Source: UBA7236 sp964638865 (GTDB lineage: Bacteria > Bacteroidota > Bacteroidia > Chitinophagales > BACL12). From it: DNA of 31,439 bases. The position numbers were made by a program, and so were the translations under genes. The notes beneath the pieces were generated by a model. The model did not search any database. It had not been told where the DNA came from and saw only the letters and a list, made by a program, of their open reading frames with translations. Below are positions 6,522 through 14,973 of this stretch, piece after piece (the first letter of the stretch is position 1; each line of letters begins with the position of its first letter). The DNA lies in the NCBI GenBank assembly GCA_964638865.1, contig CAZXBG010000033.1, positions 1 to 31,439 of the forward strand, read 5' to 3'.

Positions 6522-9329
6522 ATGGATACCTTATTAAAAAATGCCACAGTGCAAAAAATCAAAAATGCATCAGACAAAAAATACGTATTTTCCTTTGAGG
6601 AGGGCGAGGGAAAAAACAAACAATTATTAGGCGGAAAGGGAGCAAATTTATGTGAAATGACACAGATTGGGCTAAATGTGCCTCCCGGTTTTGTAATAAG
6701 TACCGAAGCCTGCCTGGATTTTCTAAAGTCAGAGGAACATACATTAATAGCTGGTTTAATGGATGACATCAAGTTGCAAATTCATCAACTTGAAAAAAAA
6801 TCGGGTAAAATTTTTGGGGATGCAGTTAATCCACTTTTGGTCTCTGTTCGATCCGGTTCAGCCATGTCGATGCCGGGAATGATGGACACCATTTTAAATC
6901 TTGGATTGAACAGTACGACTTTAGCAGGTTTGATAAAACAAACCAGCAATGAAAGATTCTGTTATGATGCATACAGAAGATTTATTCAATTATTCGGAAA
7001 GGTTGCTCTTGGAGTTCCTGAAGAAAAGTTTGATCAGGAATTTGAAGAAGTGAAATTACACGCCGGTGTAAAAGTAGATATAGGCTTAAATGCCAACAAC
7101 TTACAAGAGATATCTACTAGGTTTTTAAGGGTAATTCACAGTGATACTGGTAGAGAATTTCCCGAAAATGTGTTTCAACAACTTGAAATTGCTGTGAAAG
7201 CAGTATTCAATTCCTGGATGGGAAAACGCGCAATTGACTATCGCCGCGAATTTAAAATTACGCCGGAAATGGCGAATGGTACTGCTGTAAACGTTATGGC
7301 TATGGTATTTGGAAACATGGGAAACGATTGTGCAACCGGAGTTGGGTTTACGAGAGATCCTGGAACCGGAGAAAATTTAATGTTTGGAGAATATTTGGTG
7401 AATGCTCAGGGAGAGGATGTAGTTGCCGGAATTCGCACTCCAAAGGCAGTGGCTTTGTTGGAACAGGAAATGCCGGTGCTTTACAAACAATTAGAAGAAT
7501 TGCGCAAAAAACTCGAGAATCATTACAAAGAGGTTCAGGATTTTGAATATACTATTGAAAAAGGTGTGTTATTCTGCCTTCAAACAAGAAATGGCAAAAT
7601 GAACACCACAGCTATGGTGAGAACATCAGTAGAAATGGCTAAAGAGGGATTAATAACCAGGGATCAGGCATTAATGAGAATTAAACCTGAAATGTTAGAA
7701 CAATTGTTGCATCCAAGATTAGACAGTTTGCACAAACAAGCTCCTTTAGCTCAAGGACTGCCAGCTTCCCCGGGTGCAGCGTCGGGACATGTTGTGTTTG
7801 ATGCCGACAGGGCTGAATTACTGGGTCATGCGGGCGAAAAAGTGATATTAGTGCGAGAGGAGACAAGACCGGAAGATATTCATGGCTTTTTTGCAGCTCA
7901 GGGAATACTTACAAGCCGTGGAGGCAAAACATCACATGCGGCTGTAGTGGCACGTGGCATGGGCAAACCTTGTGTAGCCGGGGCAGAAGGCATTCAGGTT
8001 GATGTAAAATTGCGCCAGGCTACAATTGGCGAAAAAATATTACATGAAGGCGATTATATCACTATCGATGGTGGAACCGGATTTGTTTACCAGGGAATAA
8101 TACCCACTGTGGAACCAACATTTTCTGATGAACTCAAATTATTATTATCATGGGCAGATGAAACAGCATCCTTAAAAGTGTTTGCCAATGCTGATACCCC
8201 CGATTCTGCAAAAAAAGCACTTCATTTCGGAGCGATGGGAATTGGACTTTGCCGCACAGAACGCATGTTCAATGGGGCCGACAGGTTGCCGATAGTAGTG
8301 GAAATGATTTTGGCAAACAACACCGATGAACGTGAGTCTGCATTATCAAGGCTTTTGGCAATTCAAAAGCAAGACTTTAAAGAAATATTGATAACGATGG
8401 CTCCGCGACCTGTAACCATTCGGTTACTCGATCCGCCGATACACGAATTTCTGCCTACAGAGGACGTTTTGCGAGAAGAGATCATCAATTTACACCATTT
8501 GAAAGAAACTGCCGGCGGAGTAAGCAACTTGTTCAATAGTTTGCGATTGCTAAATGCAGATCATGAACTTGCCAAAACTTCTGCTTATCCATTCACCGAC
8601 AAAGGCTTAGAATTAATAGATCAGGCGATTGCGAAAAAGGAGCAGATGCTGAAAAAAGTACACGAGCTATTTGAGGTAAATCCAATGTTAGGTCACAGAG
8701 GAGTTCGACTTGGACTCACCTATCCGGAGATCTATAAAATGCAAATCAGAGCAATTTTAGAGGCTGCGGGGGAATGTCAGAAGGTTGGAATTGACGTGAG
8801 GCCTGAAATTATGGTTCCTCAGGTTTGCACTTCTCAGGAATTGATTCATGTAAAACAGTATGTGAGTGAAACTAGAAAAAGAATTGAGGATCAGTTACAT
8901 ATGACCTTATCATTTAAATTCGGAACTATGATAGAAGTAGTTAGAGCTTGCATGGAAGCAGCTTCGTTAGCTAAGGAAGCAGAATTCTTTTCCTTTGGTA
9001 CGAATGATCTTACCCAGGCAACATTTTCTTTTTCCCGTGAGGATGCGGAAAACAAATTTTTACCCTTTTATATACAAAGTGGTATTTTGAAAGACAATCC
9101 GTTTGAAATACTAGATCTGGAAGGTGTCGGAAAATTGATGCAATACGCAGTAAGAACCGGAAGAGAATCACAACCCGGGTTGAAGATTGGTATTTGCGGA
9201 GAACATGGGGGACAGCCGGATTCTATTGCATTTTGTCACCATTTGGGATTAAACTACGTAAGTTGCTCAGGACCCAGAGTTCCTGTGGCAAGATTGGCAG
9301 CTGCTCAAGCAAAGCTGAGGATGAGTTGA
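6522..9329 (+). CDS. ppdK: Pyruvate, phosphate dikinase
   Basis: The 935-residue product interconverts ATP + Pi + pyruvate and AMP + PPi + phosphoenolpyruvate in the cytoplasm. The N-terminal ATP-grasp domain (about residues 20-390) starts with 'YVFSFEEGEGKNKQLLGGKG' and contains 'RSGSAMSMPGMMDTILNLG'. The swivelling phosphohistidine domain carries 'GGKTSHAAVVARGMGKPCVAG' with catalytic His472. The C-terminal TIM barrel binds pyruvate/PEP; it contains 'GLCRTERMF', 'GTNDLTQ' and the 'GICGEHGG' loop with catalytic Cys892. Length and domain order are those of full-length bacterial PPDK (usually 870-900), with a short N-terminal extension. No adjacent regulatory-protein (PDRP) gene is seen. It can work glycolytically with PPi or gluconeogenically; the nearby glycogen branching enzyme fits central carbon storage, but they are not in one operon. 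Confidence 0.97.
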   Translation: MDTLLKNATVQKIKNASDKKYVFSFEEGEGKNKQLLGGKGANLCEMTQIGLNVPPGFVISTEACLDFLKSEEHTLIAGLMDDIKLQIHQLEKKSGKIFGDAVNPLLVSVRSGSAMSMPGMMDTILNLGLNSTTLAGLIKQTSNERFCYDAYRRFIQLFGKVALGVPEEKFDQEFEEVKLHAGVKVDIGLNANNLQEISTRFLRVIHSDTGREFPENVFQQLEIAVKAVFNSWMGKRAIDYRREFKITPEMANGTAVNVMAMVFGNMGNDCATGVGFTRDPGTGENLMFGEYLVNAQGEDVVAGIRTPKAVALLEQEMPVLYKQLEELRKKLENHYKEVQDFEYTIEKGVLFCLQTRNGKMNTTAMVRTSVEMAKEGLITRDQALMRIKPEMLEQLLHPRLDSLHKQAPLAQGLPASPGAASGHVVFDADRAELLGHAGEKVILVREETRPEDIHGFFAAQGILTSRGGKTSHAAVVARGMGKPCVAGAEGIQVDVKLRQATIGEKILHEGDYITIDGGTGFVYQGIIPTVEPTFSDELKLLLSWADETASLKVFANADTPDSAKKALHFGAMGIGLCRTERMFNGADRLPIVVEMILANNTDERESALSRLLAIQKQDFKEILITMAPRPVTIRLLDPPIHEFLPTEDVLREEIINLHHLKETAGGVSNLFNSLRLLNADHELAKTSAYPFTDKGLELIDQAIAKKEQMLKKVHELFEVNPMLGHRGVRLGLTYPEIYKMQIRAILEAAGECQKVGIDVRPEIMVPQVCTSQELIHVKQYVSETRKRIEDQLHMTLSFKFGTMIEVVRACMEAASLAKEAEFFSFGTNDLTQATFSFSREDAENKFLPFYIQSGILKDNPFEILDLEGVGKLMQYAVRTGRESQPGLKIGICGEHGGQPDSIAFCHHLGLNYVSCSGPRVPVARLAAAQAKLRMS

Positions 9330-9344
9330 TAACGCGGGTATAAT

Positions 9345-9383
9345 AAAAATCCGATATGGGATTTATTCTAATATCGGATTTTT
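9345..9383. terminator. Bidirectional terminator between PPDK and the 264-residue exported protein gene
   Basis: A perfect 13-bp stem (9345-9357 with 9371-9383, AAAAATCCGATAT and its complement) has a 13-nt loop and is flanked by A/T tracts, so both transcripts end in a hairpin followed by U residues. It lies 16 nt after the PPDK stop and 27 nt beyond the stop of the convergent minus-strand gene. Confidence 0.88.
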
Positions 9384-9410
9384 TATAACTATGAATGGAG
9401 TTATATTAAA

Positions 9411-10205
9411 TCAAAACACCTTAAATCCAAACCAGGTCCTTTCTATTTTATCATATAGAAATGCATGTCCATTTGCAAAGGAGAAACCAAAAGAATCGTT
9501 CAAAGGAGTGCCTTCAGGGAGTGCTCTTGTTGCTGAAACTGCTCCTTTTGCATTAAAAAATATCAATTTACCAGAAACATAATCCAATACAACGTATTCA
9601 AAACCTTTGGCTCCGGTGTAACCCAGTGAATTACTATTTATGCTGAAAGTAGATAAATCACCCCATTTAAGTGTGATCTTTTTTACTTTTTTAGGTTTTT
9701 CTCTGGAATACAAAATTATGGAGGTGAAATCAGGATTTAAGAAAACTACTTGTTTTTTATCGTAATTATAGGCACCAACAGACTGAAAATCAGGCTGATG
9801 CTGACCTACAAAGAGAGTTTGATTAGTAGAAGGCGTATTATTCGCATTCAGGGAAAATGCTGTCCATCCAGCTTCGCCGGCACCATTTCCTTCCATTTGT
9901 TTTTTCGCTGGATTATACCATAATCCTCTATAATCAAATTTAGCCTGGGCAGAAAAAATCATTTCTGCACTCGTGTTAAATCCTTCTAAAGGATAAGACT
10001 CATTACCGACAATAACAGTTATATATATCCTGGAGTCAGGGTTCCAAGTCACAGAACTCGCATTTGTGCCATCTGTTTGATTAAAAGTATATTGAATGTC
10101 CTGAACTAAGGTTCCGGCAGGAGTTTGGGCGTTTGCTAAACCCATTAAAAGAAAGAATACCAGAGAAAAGGTTGAGCCTTTTGTAAAAATTTGGATTGTG
10201 TTCAT
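9411..10205 (-). CDS. Exported protein of unknown function
   Basis: A 264-residue protein with a clear signal peptide (MNTIQIFTKGSTFSLVFFLL, cleavage near ANA-QTPAG). The mature part is beta-rich with no membrane segment and no recognised catalytic motif. It contains 'WNPDSRIYITVIVGNESYPL', a Gly/Ala/Asn-rich middle, a lysine cluster 'REKPKKVKKITLKWGD', and ends with the aromatic 'RTWFGFKVF'. There is no T9SS sorting domain and no lipobox, so a periplasmic location is the simplest reading. I do not recognise the family. It is a single gene between the bidirectional terminator at 9345-9383 and a candidate promoter at 10297-10304. Function is not inferred. Confidence 0.7.
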   Translation of the reverse strand: MNTIQIFTKGSTFSLVFFLLMGLANAQTPAGTLVQDIQYTFNQTDGTNASSVTWNPDSRIYITVIVGNESYPLEGFNTSAEMIFSAQAKFDYRGLWYNPAKKQMEGNGAGEAGWTAFSLNANNTPSTNQTLFVGQHQPDFQSVGAYNYDKKQVVFLNPDFTSIILYSREKPKKVKKITLKWGDLSTFSINSNSLGYTGAKGFEYVVLDYVSGKLIFFNAKGAVSATRALPEGTPLNDSFGFSFANGHAFLYDKIERTWFGFKVF

Positions 10206-10296
10206 ATTATATTTTTATCGGTTGAGATTAAAATGTTCGTTGAAATTCTTGTAATATTCTTCCAATTTTCTAAGGTAAAACAAATTAATAACCCGA

Positions 10297-10304
10297 CAAA
10301 AATA
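10297..10304 (-). promoter_or_regulatory. Candidate -7 element (TATTTTTG) of the 264-residue exported protein gene
   Basis: On the minus strand TATTTTTG matches TAnnTTTG exactly, 91 nt upstream of the ATG at 10205. No -33 TTTG is visible at the expected distance. If used, the 5' untranslated region would be about 85 nt, unusually long compared with other genes here. Confidence 0.35.
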
Positions 10305-10353
10305 ATGGTATTTCGTTTTAGTTTTTTTTAATTTTTACAGTCCGATGTTCCAC

Positions 10354-10386
10354 AAAAAAAGCGGCTGTAATTTTCATCACAACCGC
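10354..10386 (-). terminator. Rho-independent terminator of the M13 peptidase gene
   Basis: On the minus strand GCGGTTGT (10386-10379) pairs with ACAGCCGC (10368-10361), one T-G wobble, around a 10-nt loop, and a run of seven T follows (plus-strand A 10354-10360). It begins 23 nt past the peptidase stop codon. Confidence 0.87.
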
Positions 10387-10408
10387 CTTTATATTTTAAT
10401 GATAATTT

Positions 10409-12451
10409 TTACCAGATTTTTGCTCTTTGATCAACCGGCAGATACATTTTATCGCCTTCCACTACACCAAAGGCTTCATACCATTCCGGAATATTCACCA
10501 AAGTACCATTTACACGCCATTTACCGGGGCTGTGCACATTAGTTAACAATTGGTTGCGCATTGCATCAGGGCGATAAGAACCGGCCCATATTCTACCAAA
10601 GCCGATGAAAAATCTTTGTTGCGGCGTAAATCCATCAATGGTTTTTGCTGCATTGAATTCTTCCGTTTTTTTGTATGCCTGATAAGCAATGGTAATTCCG
10701 CCGAAATCCGCAATATTTTCGCCCAAGGTATATGCTCCGTTTATACAAACACTATCTAAAGGGCAATAACTGTTAAATTGATCAATTACCACTTTTGCGC
10801 GGGCTTCAAACTTGGAATTATCAGAAGATGCCCACCACATATTTAAATTTCCGATTTCATCATATTGACGACCCTGATCATCGAAACCATGCGTTATTTC
10901 GTGTCCTATTACTGCGCCAATACCACCATAATTTATGGCATCGTCTGCTTTAGGATCAAAGAAAGGTGGCTGGAGTATTGCTGCAGGAAATACAATCTCG
11001 TTATTGGAAGGATTATAGTATGCATTTACCGTTTGTGGTGTCATGCCCCACTCCGATTTATCAACCGGTTGACCAATTTTCGCAAAATTTCTTTTTGCCT
11101 CGAATTCAGCTCCGCGCATTACATTTAAAACATATGGCCCATTGTCAATTTCCAATTTTGAATAATCTCTCCATTTATCCGGATAACCGATTTTAACTGT
11201 AAAAGTGCTGAGTTTTTTTTGTGCAGCCTGTTTAGTGCTGTCGGTCATCCATTCTAAAGTGTTAATACGTTCGCCCAAAGCAGCTTTAATATTGTCAACC
11301 ATTACAAGCATACGCTCTTTACTTTCTGGGGAGAATGCAGTTTTTACATATTCTTCGCCAAGAGCTTCTCCAAGAGACCAACCGGCGTTTTCCACAACTC
11401 GTTTCCAACGCGGTTTTAATTGCTCAATTCCGTTTAATTTTTTACCGGCAAAGTCAAAATGTTCGTTTACAAATGCAGAACTGAGGTAATCAGAAGCGCC
11501 ATCTACAAAATGATAGGTTAAATAGGTCTTCCAATCCTCCATTTTCACACTTTTGAACATCCCGTTCAATGCTTTGTAAAATTCCGGTTGACCGATGTTT
11601 ACACCTGTTTTAAACTCAGGTGTATTTAGTTCGCTGTAATATAATTTCCAGTTGATATTTGGTGTTTGAGCGATAAAATCAGCAACAGGCATTTTATGAT
11701 AGATATTATTCGGATCGCGCATGGAAACCTGATCCATGCTCGCCTTTGCCAATTGCATTTCGATATTCATGATGGCATTTGCATTTTTTAATGCGGTAGT
11801 CTCATCAACACCGGTTAAATTGAATACATTTTTGATATGATTAATATAATCAACCCTGTTTTGTTTGCTTTTTGCGTCCTGTTTTGTGTAATAATCGCGT
11901 TCCGGCAATCCAAGTCCGCCTTGCCACATAGTCATTATTACATCTGAAGAATTTTTATCGTCTTGACCAACCCAATGAGAAAACATTGCATAGGTATAAA
12001 TATTATGCATTTGAGCAACAGTTTTGATCAAATCGTCGGTAGTTTGAATTTTATTGATCTTATCTAACCAAGGTCTGATTGGTTCAATTCCTGCCTTTTC
12101 TATTGCTACCGTATCCATTCCGCTTTTCCAGAAATCTCCCACTTTTTGTGTGTTTGTTCCCTTTGCTGCATTTTCAGTTGCAGCTTTTTCCATCGATAAT
12201 TTTAATGTGCTCAAACTATTATCGGAAAGGGTATGAAAGCTTCCGAAACTCGCTTTATCAGCAGGAATTGGGTTTTGAGCTATCCATTTGCCATTGATAT
12301 ATTCATAAAAATCGTCACCCGGACGAACTGTACTATCCAGCATAGAGCTATCTATAGCACTGTAAGAATCATCTTCCCCTGTTTTAACACTTTTGCAAGC
12401 TGCAAATGCCATTAGAGTAAGAATGAGCACTGAAAATTGAATCTTCTTCAT
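10409..12451 (-). CDS. M13 family zinc metallopeptidase (neprilysin/PepO-like) lipoprotein
   Basis: A 680-residue zinc endopeptidase. A signal peptide ends in lipobox 'FAAC' (Cys19), placing the enzyme on the envelope as a lipoprotein. The M13 N-terminal domain follows ('DSTVRPGDDFYEYINGKW', about residues 38-430). The catalytic C-terminal domain has H517-E518-x-x-H521 in 'IGHEITHGFDDQGRQYD' and the third zinc ligand E578 with D582 in 'ENIADFGG'. The family-typical 'NAYYNP' substrate-binding strand (about residue 475) and the terminal 'W' box 'QRAKIW' are present. Length equals that of full-length family members, so the gene is intact. It is likely to degrade peptides of up to about 40 residues. 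It has its own promoter (12471-12478) and terminator, so it is monocistronic. Confidence 0.95.
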   Translation of the reverse strand: MKKIQFSVLILTLMAFAACKSVKTGEDDSYSAIDSSMLDSTVRPGDDFYEYINGKWIAQNPIPADKASFGSFHTLSDNSLSTLKLSMEKAATENAAKGTNTQKVGDFWKSGMDTVAIEKAGIEPIRPWLDKINKIQTTDDLIKTVAQMHNIYTYAMFSHWVGQDDKNSSDVIMTMWQGGLGLPERDYYTKQDAKSKQNRVDYINHIKNVFNLTGVDETTALKNANAIMNIEMQLAKASMDQVSMRDPNNIYHKMPVADFIAQTPNINWKLYYSELNTPEFKTGVNIGQPEFYKALNGMFKSVKMEDWKTYLTYHFVDGASDYLSSAFVNEHFDFAGKKLNGIEQLKPRWKRVVENAGWSLGEALGEEYVKTAFSPESKERMLVMVDNIKAALGERINTLEWMTDSTKQAAQKKLSTFTVKIGYPDKWRDYSKLEIDNGPYVLNVMRGAEFEAKRNFAKIGQPVDKSEWGMTPQTVNAYYNPSNNEIVFPAAILQPPFFDPKADDAINYGGIGAVIGHEITHGFDDQGRQYDEIGNLNMWWASSDNSKFEARAKVVIDQFNSYCPLDSVCINGAYTLGENIADFGGITIAYQAYKKTEEFNAAKTIDGFTPQQRFFIGFGRIWAGSYRPDAMRNQLLTNVHSPGKWRVNGTLVNIPEWYEAFGVVEGDKMYLPVDQRAKIW

Positions 12452-12470
12452 TAATTGGTTTTTTTGGGTG

Positions 12471-12478
12471 CAAAGATA
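12471..12478 (-). promoter_or_regulatory. -7 promoter element (TATCTTTG) of the M13 peptidase gene
   Basis: On the minus strand TATCTTTG followed by CACCC is the classic Bacteroidota -7 sequence (TAnnTTTG). It ends 19 nt before the ATG at 12451. A matching -33 TTG is not evident at the usual spacing. No Shine-Dalgarno is visible in the short leader. Confidence 0.6.
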
Positions 12479-12536
12479 AGGGATTGCAGCGGGATAAGGG
12501 GTTAATTGTTGTTAAGAGTTCCGGGTTCTGAGTTGC

Positions 12537-12631
12537 CTACTGCCACTGCCAACTGCCCCTGGTTCTGAGTTCTGAATTGCCTACTGCCACTACCTCTACT
12601 GCCACTGCCAACTGCCCTTGGTTCTGAGTTC
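12537..12631. repeat. 36-bp direct repeats in an ACTGCC-rich tract
   Basis: Two copies of a 36-bp unit, 12537-12572 and 12596-12631, differ at one base (C/T near the CCCYTGG position) and are 59 bp apart start to start. Both begin CTACTGCCACTGCCAACTGC and end GGTTCTGAGTTC. A truncated third start, CTACTGCCACTAC, lies between them at about 12580. Related CTGCAACTGCGAC-type runs recur on the other side of the palindrome, at 12735-12760 and near 12825. The tract has no coding support and resembles microsatellite-derived intergenic repeats. Confidence 0.8.
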
Positions 12632-12663
12632 GGGTTTCTATCTTTGTCAGCGTCAGGTTCCGG

Positions 12664-12733
12664 GTTGCAAATTGTTTCTAAATTGTAGAGACGCAATGCA
12701 TTGCGTCTCTACAATTTAGAAACAATTTGCAAC
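12664..12733. repeat. Perfect 70-bp palindrome containing GTAGAGACGCAATGCATTGCGTCTCTAC
   Basis: The two 33-base arms (12664-12696 and 12701-12733) are exact reverse complements around a TGCA centre that is itself palindromic, so all 70 bp are self-complementary. The core TAGAGACGCAATGCATTG (12686-12703) and its complement form the GC-richer heart of an otherwise AT-rich arm. Similar 'GAGACGCAATGCATTGCGTCTC' elements occur widely as dispersed REP/MITE-like repeats; this is from general knowledge. It lies between the 3' end of glgB and the promoter of the M13 peptidase gene, with no T run on either side, so it is not a standard terminator. Confidence 0.9.
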
Positions 12734-12848
12734 TACTGTGACTGCTACTGCAACTGCGACTTTTTTAAGTGATTGAAGGCGTTTACTACCGAGGATATTG
12801 CTCCGCTTTGACAAACTGCCCACTGTTACTGCGACTGCGCCAAAAACC
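12734..12848. other. Short spacer rich in CTGCGACTG-type repeats downstream of glgB
   Basis: Together with 12452-12663 this completes a 397-nt gene-free spacer. It holds ACTGCxACTGC microsatellite-like runs and no hairpin-plus-T terminator for glgB, which is transcribed toward it. The reading frames here are repeat-derived and unsupported. Confidence 0.45.
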
Positions 12849-14810
12849 CTACTTCCCCTTCCCTCTTCTCAATTTCACCACGGGTTTAAATATCATGATA
12901 GAAAGCGGCGGTATGGTTATCATCATCTCGTATTTTGTTATCTTTTCAGATGATTCACCTTCGGGTTCCATTTCAATTGCATAGGGTTTTAAAGGGCCGG
13001 CGTTTAGGATTCCGGATCCATAATATTTTTCAGCATCAGAATTCAATAATTCGATGTAATGATTGCGCTGTTTTACCGGAATTGCATAATCCACAAAGGT
13101 TTGTTGGTCGAAGTTGCCAACTACGATCAAATGGTCATTCGCCTTTTTTCCCTGACGCTTCCAAATTAAAACACAGTCGTCAGTTTTTGAGATTTCCAGC
13201 CATTCAAATCCCCCCTGATTGTAATCATTTTCAAACATACTTTTTTCATGCACATAAATATCATTAAGATCCTTTACCCACTGCTGCATGCCTTTATTTT
13301 CGGGCAATTCCAATAAATGCCACTCCAGACTTTGGTCATGATTCCATTCTTTGGTTTGAGCAAATTCTGCTCCCATAAAAAGCAATTTCGGGAAAGAATG
13401 TGTGAACATATAACCATACATCAATCGCAAATTTGCGAATTTATGCCAGTGATCGCCGGGCATTTTATTGATCAGTGATTTCTTTAAGTGCACCACCTCA
13501 TCATGCGAAAAACACAACATATAATTTTCGCTGAAAGCATACCACATGCTGAATGTGAGTTTATTTTGATGATGTTTTCGGTAATACGGATCTTCCTTAA
13601 AATAATTCAGGGTATCGTGCATCCAGCCCATCATCCATTTCATTCCAAAACCCAACCCACCATCATAAGTTGGTTTTGAAACCTTTGGCCAGGCAGTGGA
13701 TTCTTCCGCTATGGTTATTGCTGATGGAATTTCTTTGTAAACGGTTTCATTTAATTCTTTTAAAAATTGAATGGCTTCCAGATTTTCATTTCCTCCATAA
13801 ACATTTGGCAACCACTCTCCTTCCTTCCGCGAATAATCGAGATACAACATACTTGCAACAGCATCTACGCGCAATCCATCTAAATGAAAAATATGCAACC
13901 AATACATTGCTGAACTCAACAAAAAACTTTTTACTTCGTGTCTTCCATAATTAAAAATATAGGAATTCCAATCGGGGTGAAATCCCTTTCTTCTGTCCTC
14001 ATGCTCATAAAGATGCGTTCCATCAAAAAATATAAGACCATGACCATCATCCGGGAAATGAGACGGCACCCAGTCGAGAAGAACTCCAATATTCTCTTTA
14101 TGAAAACATTCTATAAGGTACATCAGATCCTGAGGAGTGCCGTACCTTGAGGTTGGAGCAAAATAGGACGTTGTTTGATACCCCCATGAACCATAAAAAG
14201 GATGTTCGTTCACAGGCATAAATTCCACATGGGTGAATCCCATTTTTTTCACATAAGGCACTAATTTTTCGGCGAGATCTCGGTAGGAGAAAAATTGTTT
14301 TGACTGGTCTGTCGGTCTTCCCCAGGAACCAAGATGCACTTCATAAACACTCATTGGCCTGTTGAATTCAAAGGGTTTTTGTTTAACTGTCCATCGTGCA
14401 TCCTGCCACGTATAGGAATTATCCCAGACAACAGATGCAGTTTCCGGTGGCGCCTCCGTTCTGAATGCAAATGGGTCAGCCTTTTCTAAAACAACAGATG
14501 ATTTTGTGGTAATAAAATACTTATAAAGGTCGCCGGCCAATATATTTGATAATACACCTTCCCAAATCCCCGACCCATCACCTCTAACTCTTAAAGGGTG
14601 CGAGGTTTTATCCCAATTATTAAAAGTACCTCCAACATATACATTTACTGCGTTTGGTGCCCATAATGCAAAATATACACCCGGATTATTTTCATCATCA
14701 ATAATATGTGCACCGAATTTTTCCCATAATTTGCTGTGTTTTCCTTCGCGGAAAAGATGAATATCATAATCTGTGAAAAGGGAATAATTGTATCTTACCA
14801 ATTGTTGCAT
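12849..14810 (-). CDS. glgB: 1,4-alpha-glucan (glycogen) branching enzyme
   Basis: The 653-residue enzyme cuts alpha-1,4 glucan chains and re-joins them as alpha-1,6 branches in glycogen synthesis. An N-terminal CBM48 module (about 40-135, 'GVYFALWAPNAVNVYVGGTF' and 'NNWD') is followed by a GH13 barrel with the expected boxes: 'EVHLGSW', 'DWVPSHFPDD', 'DGLRVDAVASMLYLDYSR' (nucleophile D316), 'AEEST' (acid/base E369) and 'FSHDEVVH' (stabiliser D437). A C-terminal all-beta domain follows from about 550. It is shorter than E. coli GlgB (728) because the extra N-terminal module is missing, as in many bacterial GH13_9 enzymes. No other glycogen genes are in the window. The -7 element lies only 4 nt before the ATG, so the mRNA may be nearly leaderless. 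Confidence 0.96.
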   Translation of the reverse strand: MQQLVRYNYSLFTDYDIHLFREGKHSKLWEKFGAHIIDDENNPGVYFALWAPNAVNVYVGGTFNNWDKTSHPLRVRGDGSGIWEGVLSNILAGDLYKYFITTKSSVVLEKADPFAFRTEAPPETASVVWDNSYTWQDARWTVKQKPFEFNRPMSVYEVHLGSWGRPTDQSKQFFSYRDLAEKLVPYVKKMGFTHVEFMPVNEHPFYGSWGYQTTSYFAPTSRYGTPQDLMYLIECFHKENIGVLLDWVPSHFPDDGHGLIFFDGTHLYEHEDRRKGFHPDWNSYIFNYGRHEVKSFLLSSAMYWLHIFHLDGLRVDAVASMLYLDYSRKEGEWLPNVYGGNENLEAIQFLKELNETVYKEIPSAITIAEESTAWPKVSKPTYDGGLGFGMKWMMGWMHDTLNYFKEDPYYRKHHQNKLTFSMWYAFSENYMLCFSHDEVVHLKKSLINKMPGDHWHKFANLRLMYGYMFTHSFPKLLFMGAEFAQTKEWNHDQSLEWHLLELPENKGMQQWVKDLNDIYVHEKSMFENDYNQGGFEWLEISKTDDCVLIWKRQGKKANDHLIVVGNFDQQTFVDYAIPVKQRNHYIELLNSDAEKYYGSGILNAGPLKPYAIEMEPEGESSEKITKYEMMITIPPLSIMIFKPVVKLRRGKGK

Positions 14811-14814
14811 ATTA

Positions 14815-14822
14815 CAAAGGTA
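14815..14822 (-). promoter_or_regulatory. Candidate -7 element (TACCTTTG) directly before glgB
   Basis: On the minus strand TACCTTTG matches TAnnTTTG exactly and is separated from the glgB ATG by only TAAT. Transcription starting 4-8 nt downstream would begin at or inside the start codon, giving a leaderless mRNA. A good -33 TTG is not seen at 17-21 nt. Confidence 0.45.
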
Positions 14823-14973
14823 AAAAAGCAGAGCAGAATAAGTGATGGGGCAACAGGAAGCCGGGTAATTTTGTGATAAAATTGAAACAAATGCTAATCT
14901 GCAACAATTTAATTTGCAGTTTCTTCGTATTTATGCTTATAATTGCCACACCCATAACCAAAATGAAATTCCA

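Noticed and set aside
6365..6772. A 135-residue minus-strand ORF overlapping the 5' end of PPDK
   Set aside because: It overlaps the conserved ATP-grasp start of PPDK on the opposite strand and shows no domain or signal.
9391..9582. A small plus-strand ORF downstream of PPDK
   Set aside because: It begins after a strong terminator and is antisense to the exported-protein gene; it is best seen as a shadow.
12502..12696. A 64-residue minus-strand ORF rich in Gly, Ser and Arg
   Set aside because: It is a translation of the 36-bp repeats and one arm of the palindrome; repeat periodicity explains it, and it has no start context.
14914..14973. Upstream start for the TraB-like protein
   Set aside because: It would put 20 polar residues before a clean signal peptide; the ATG at 14974 begins exactly at the signal peptide.
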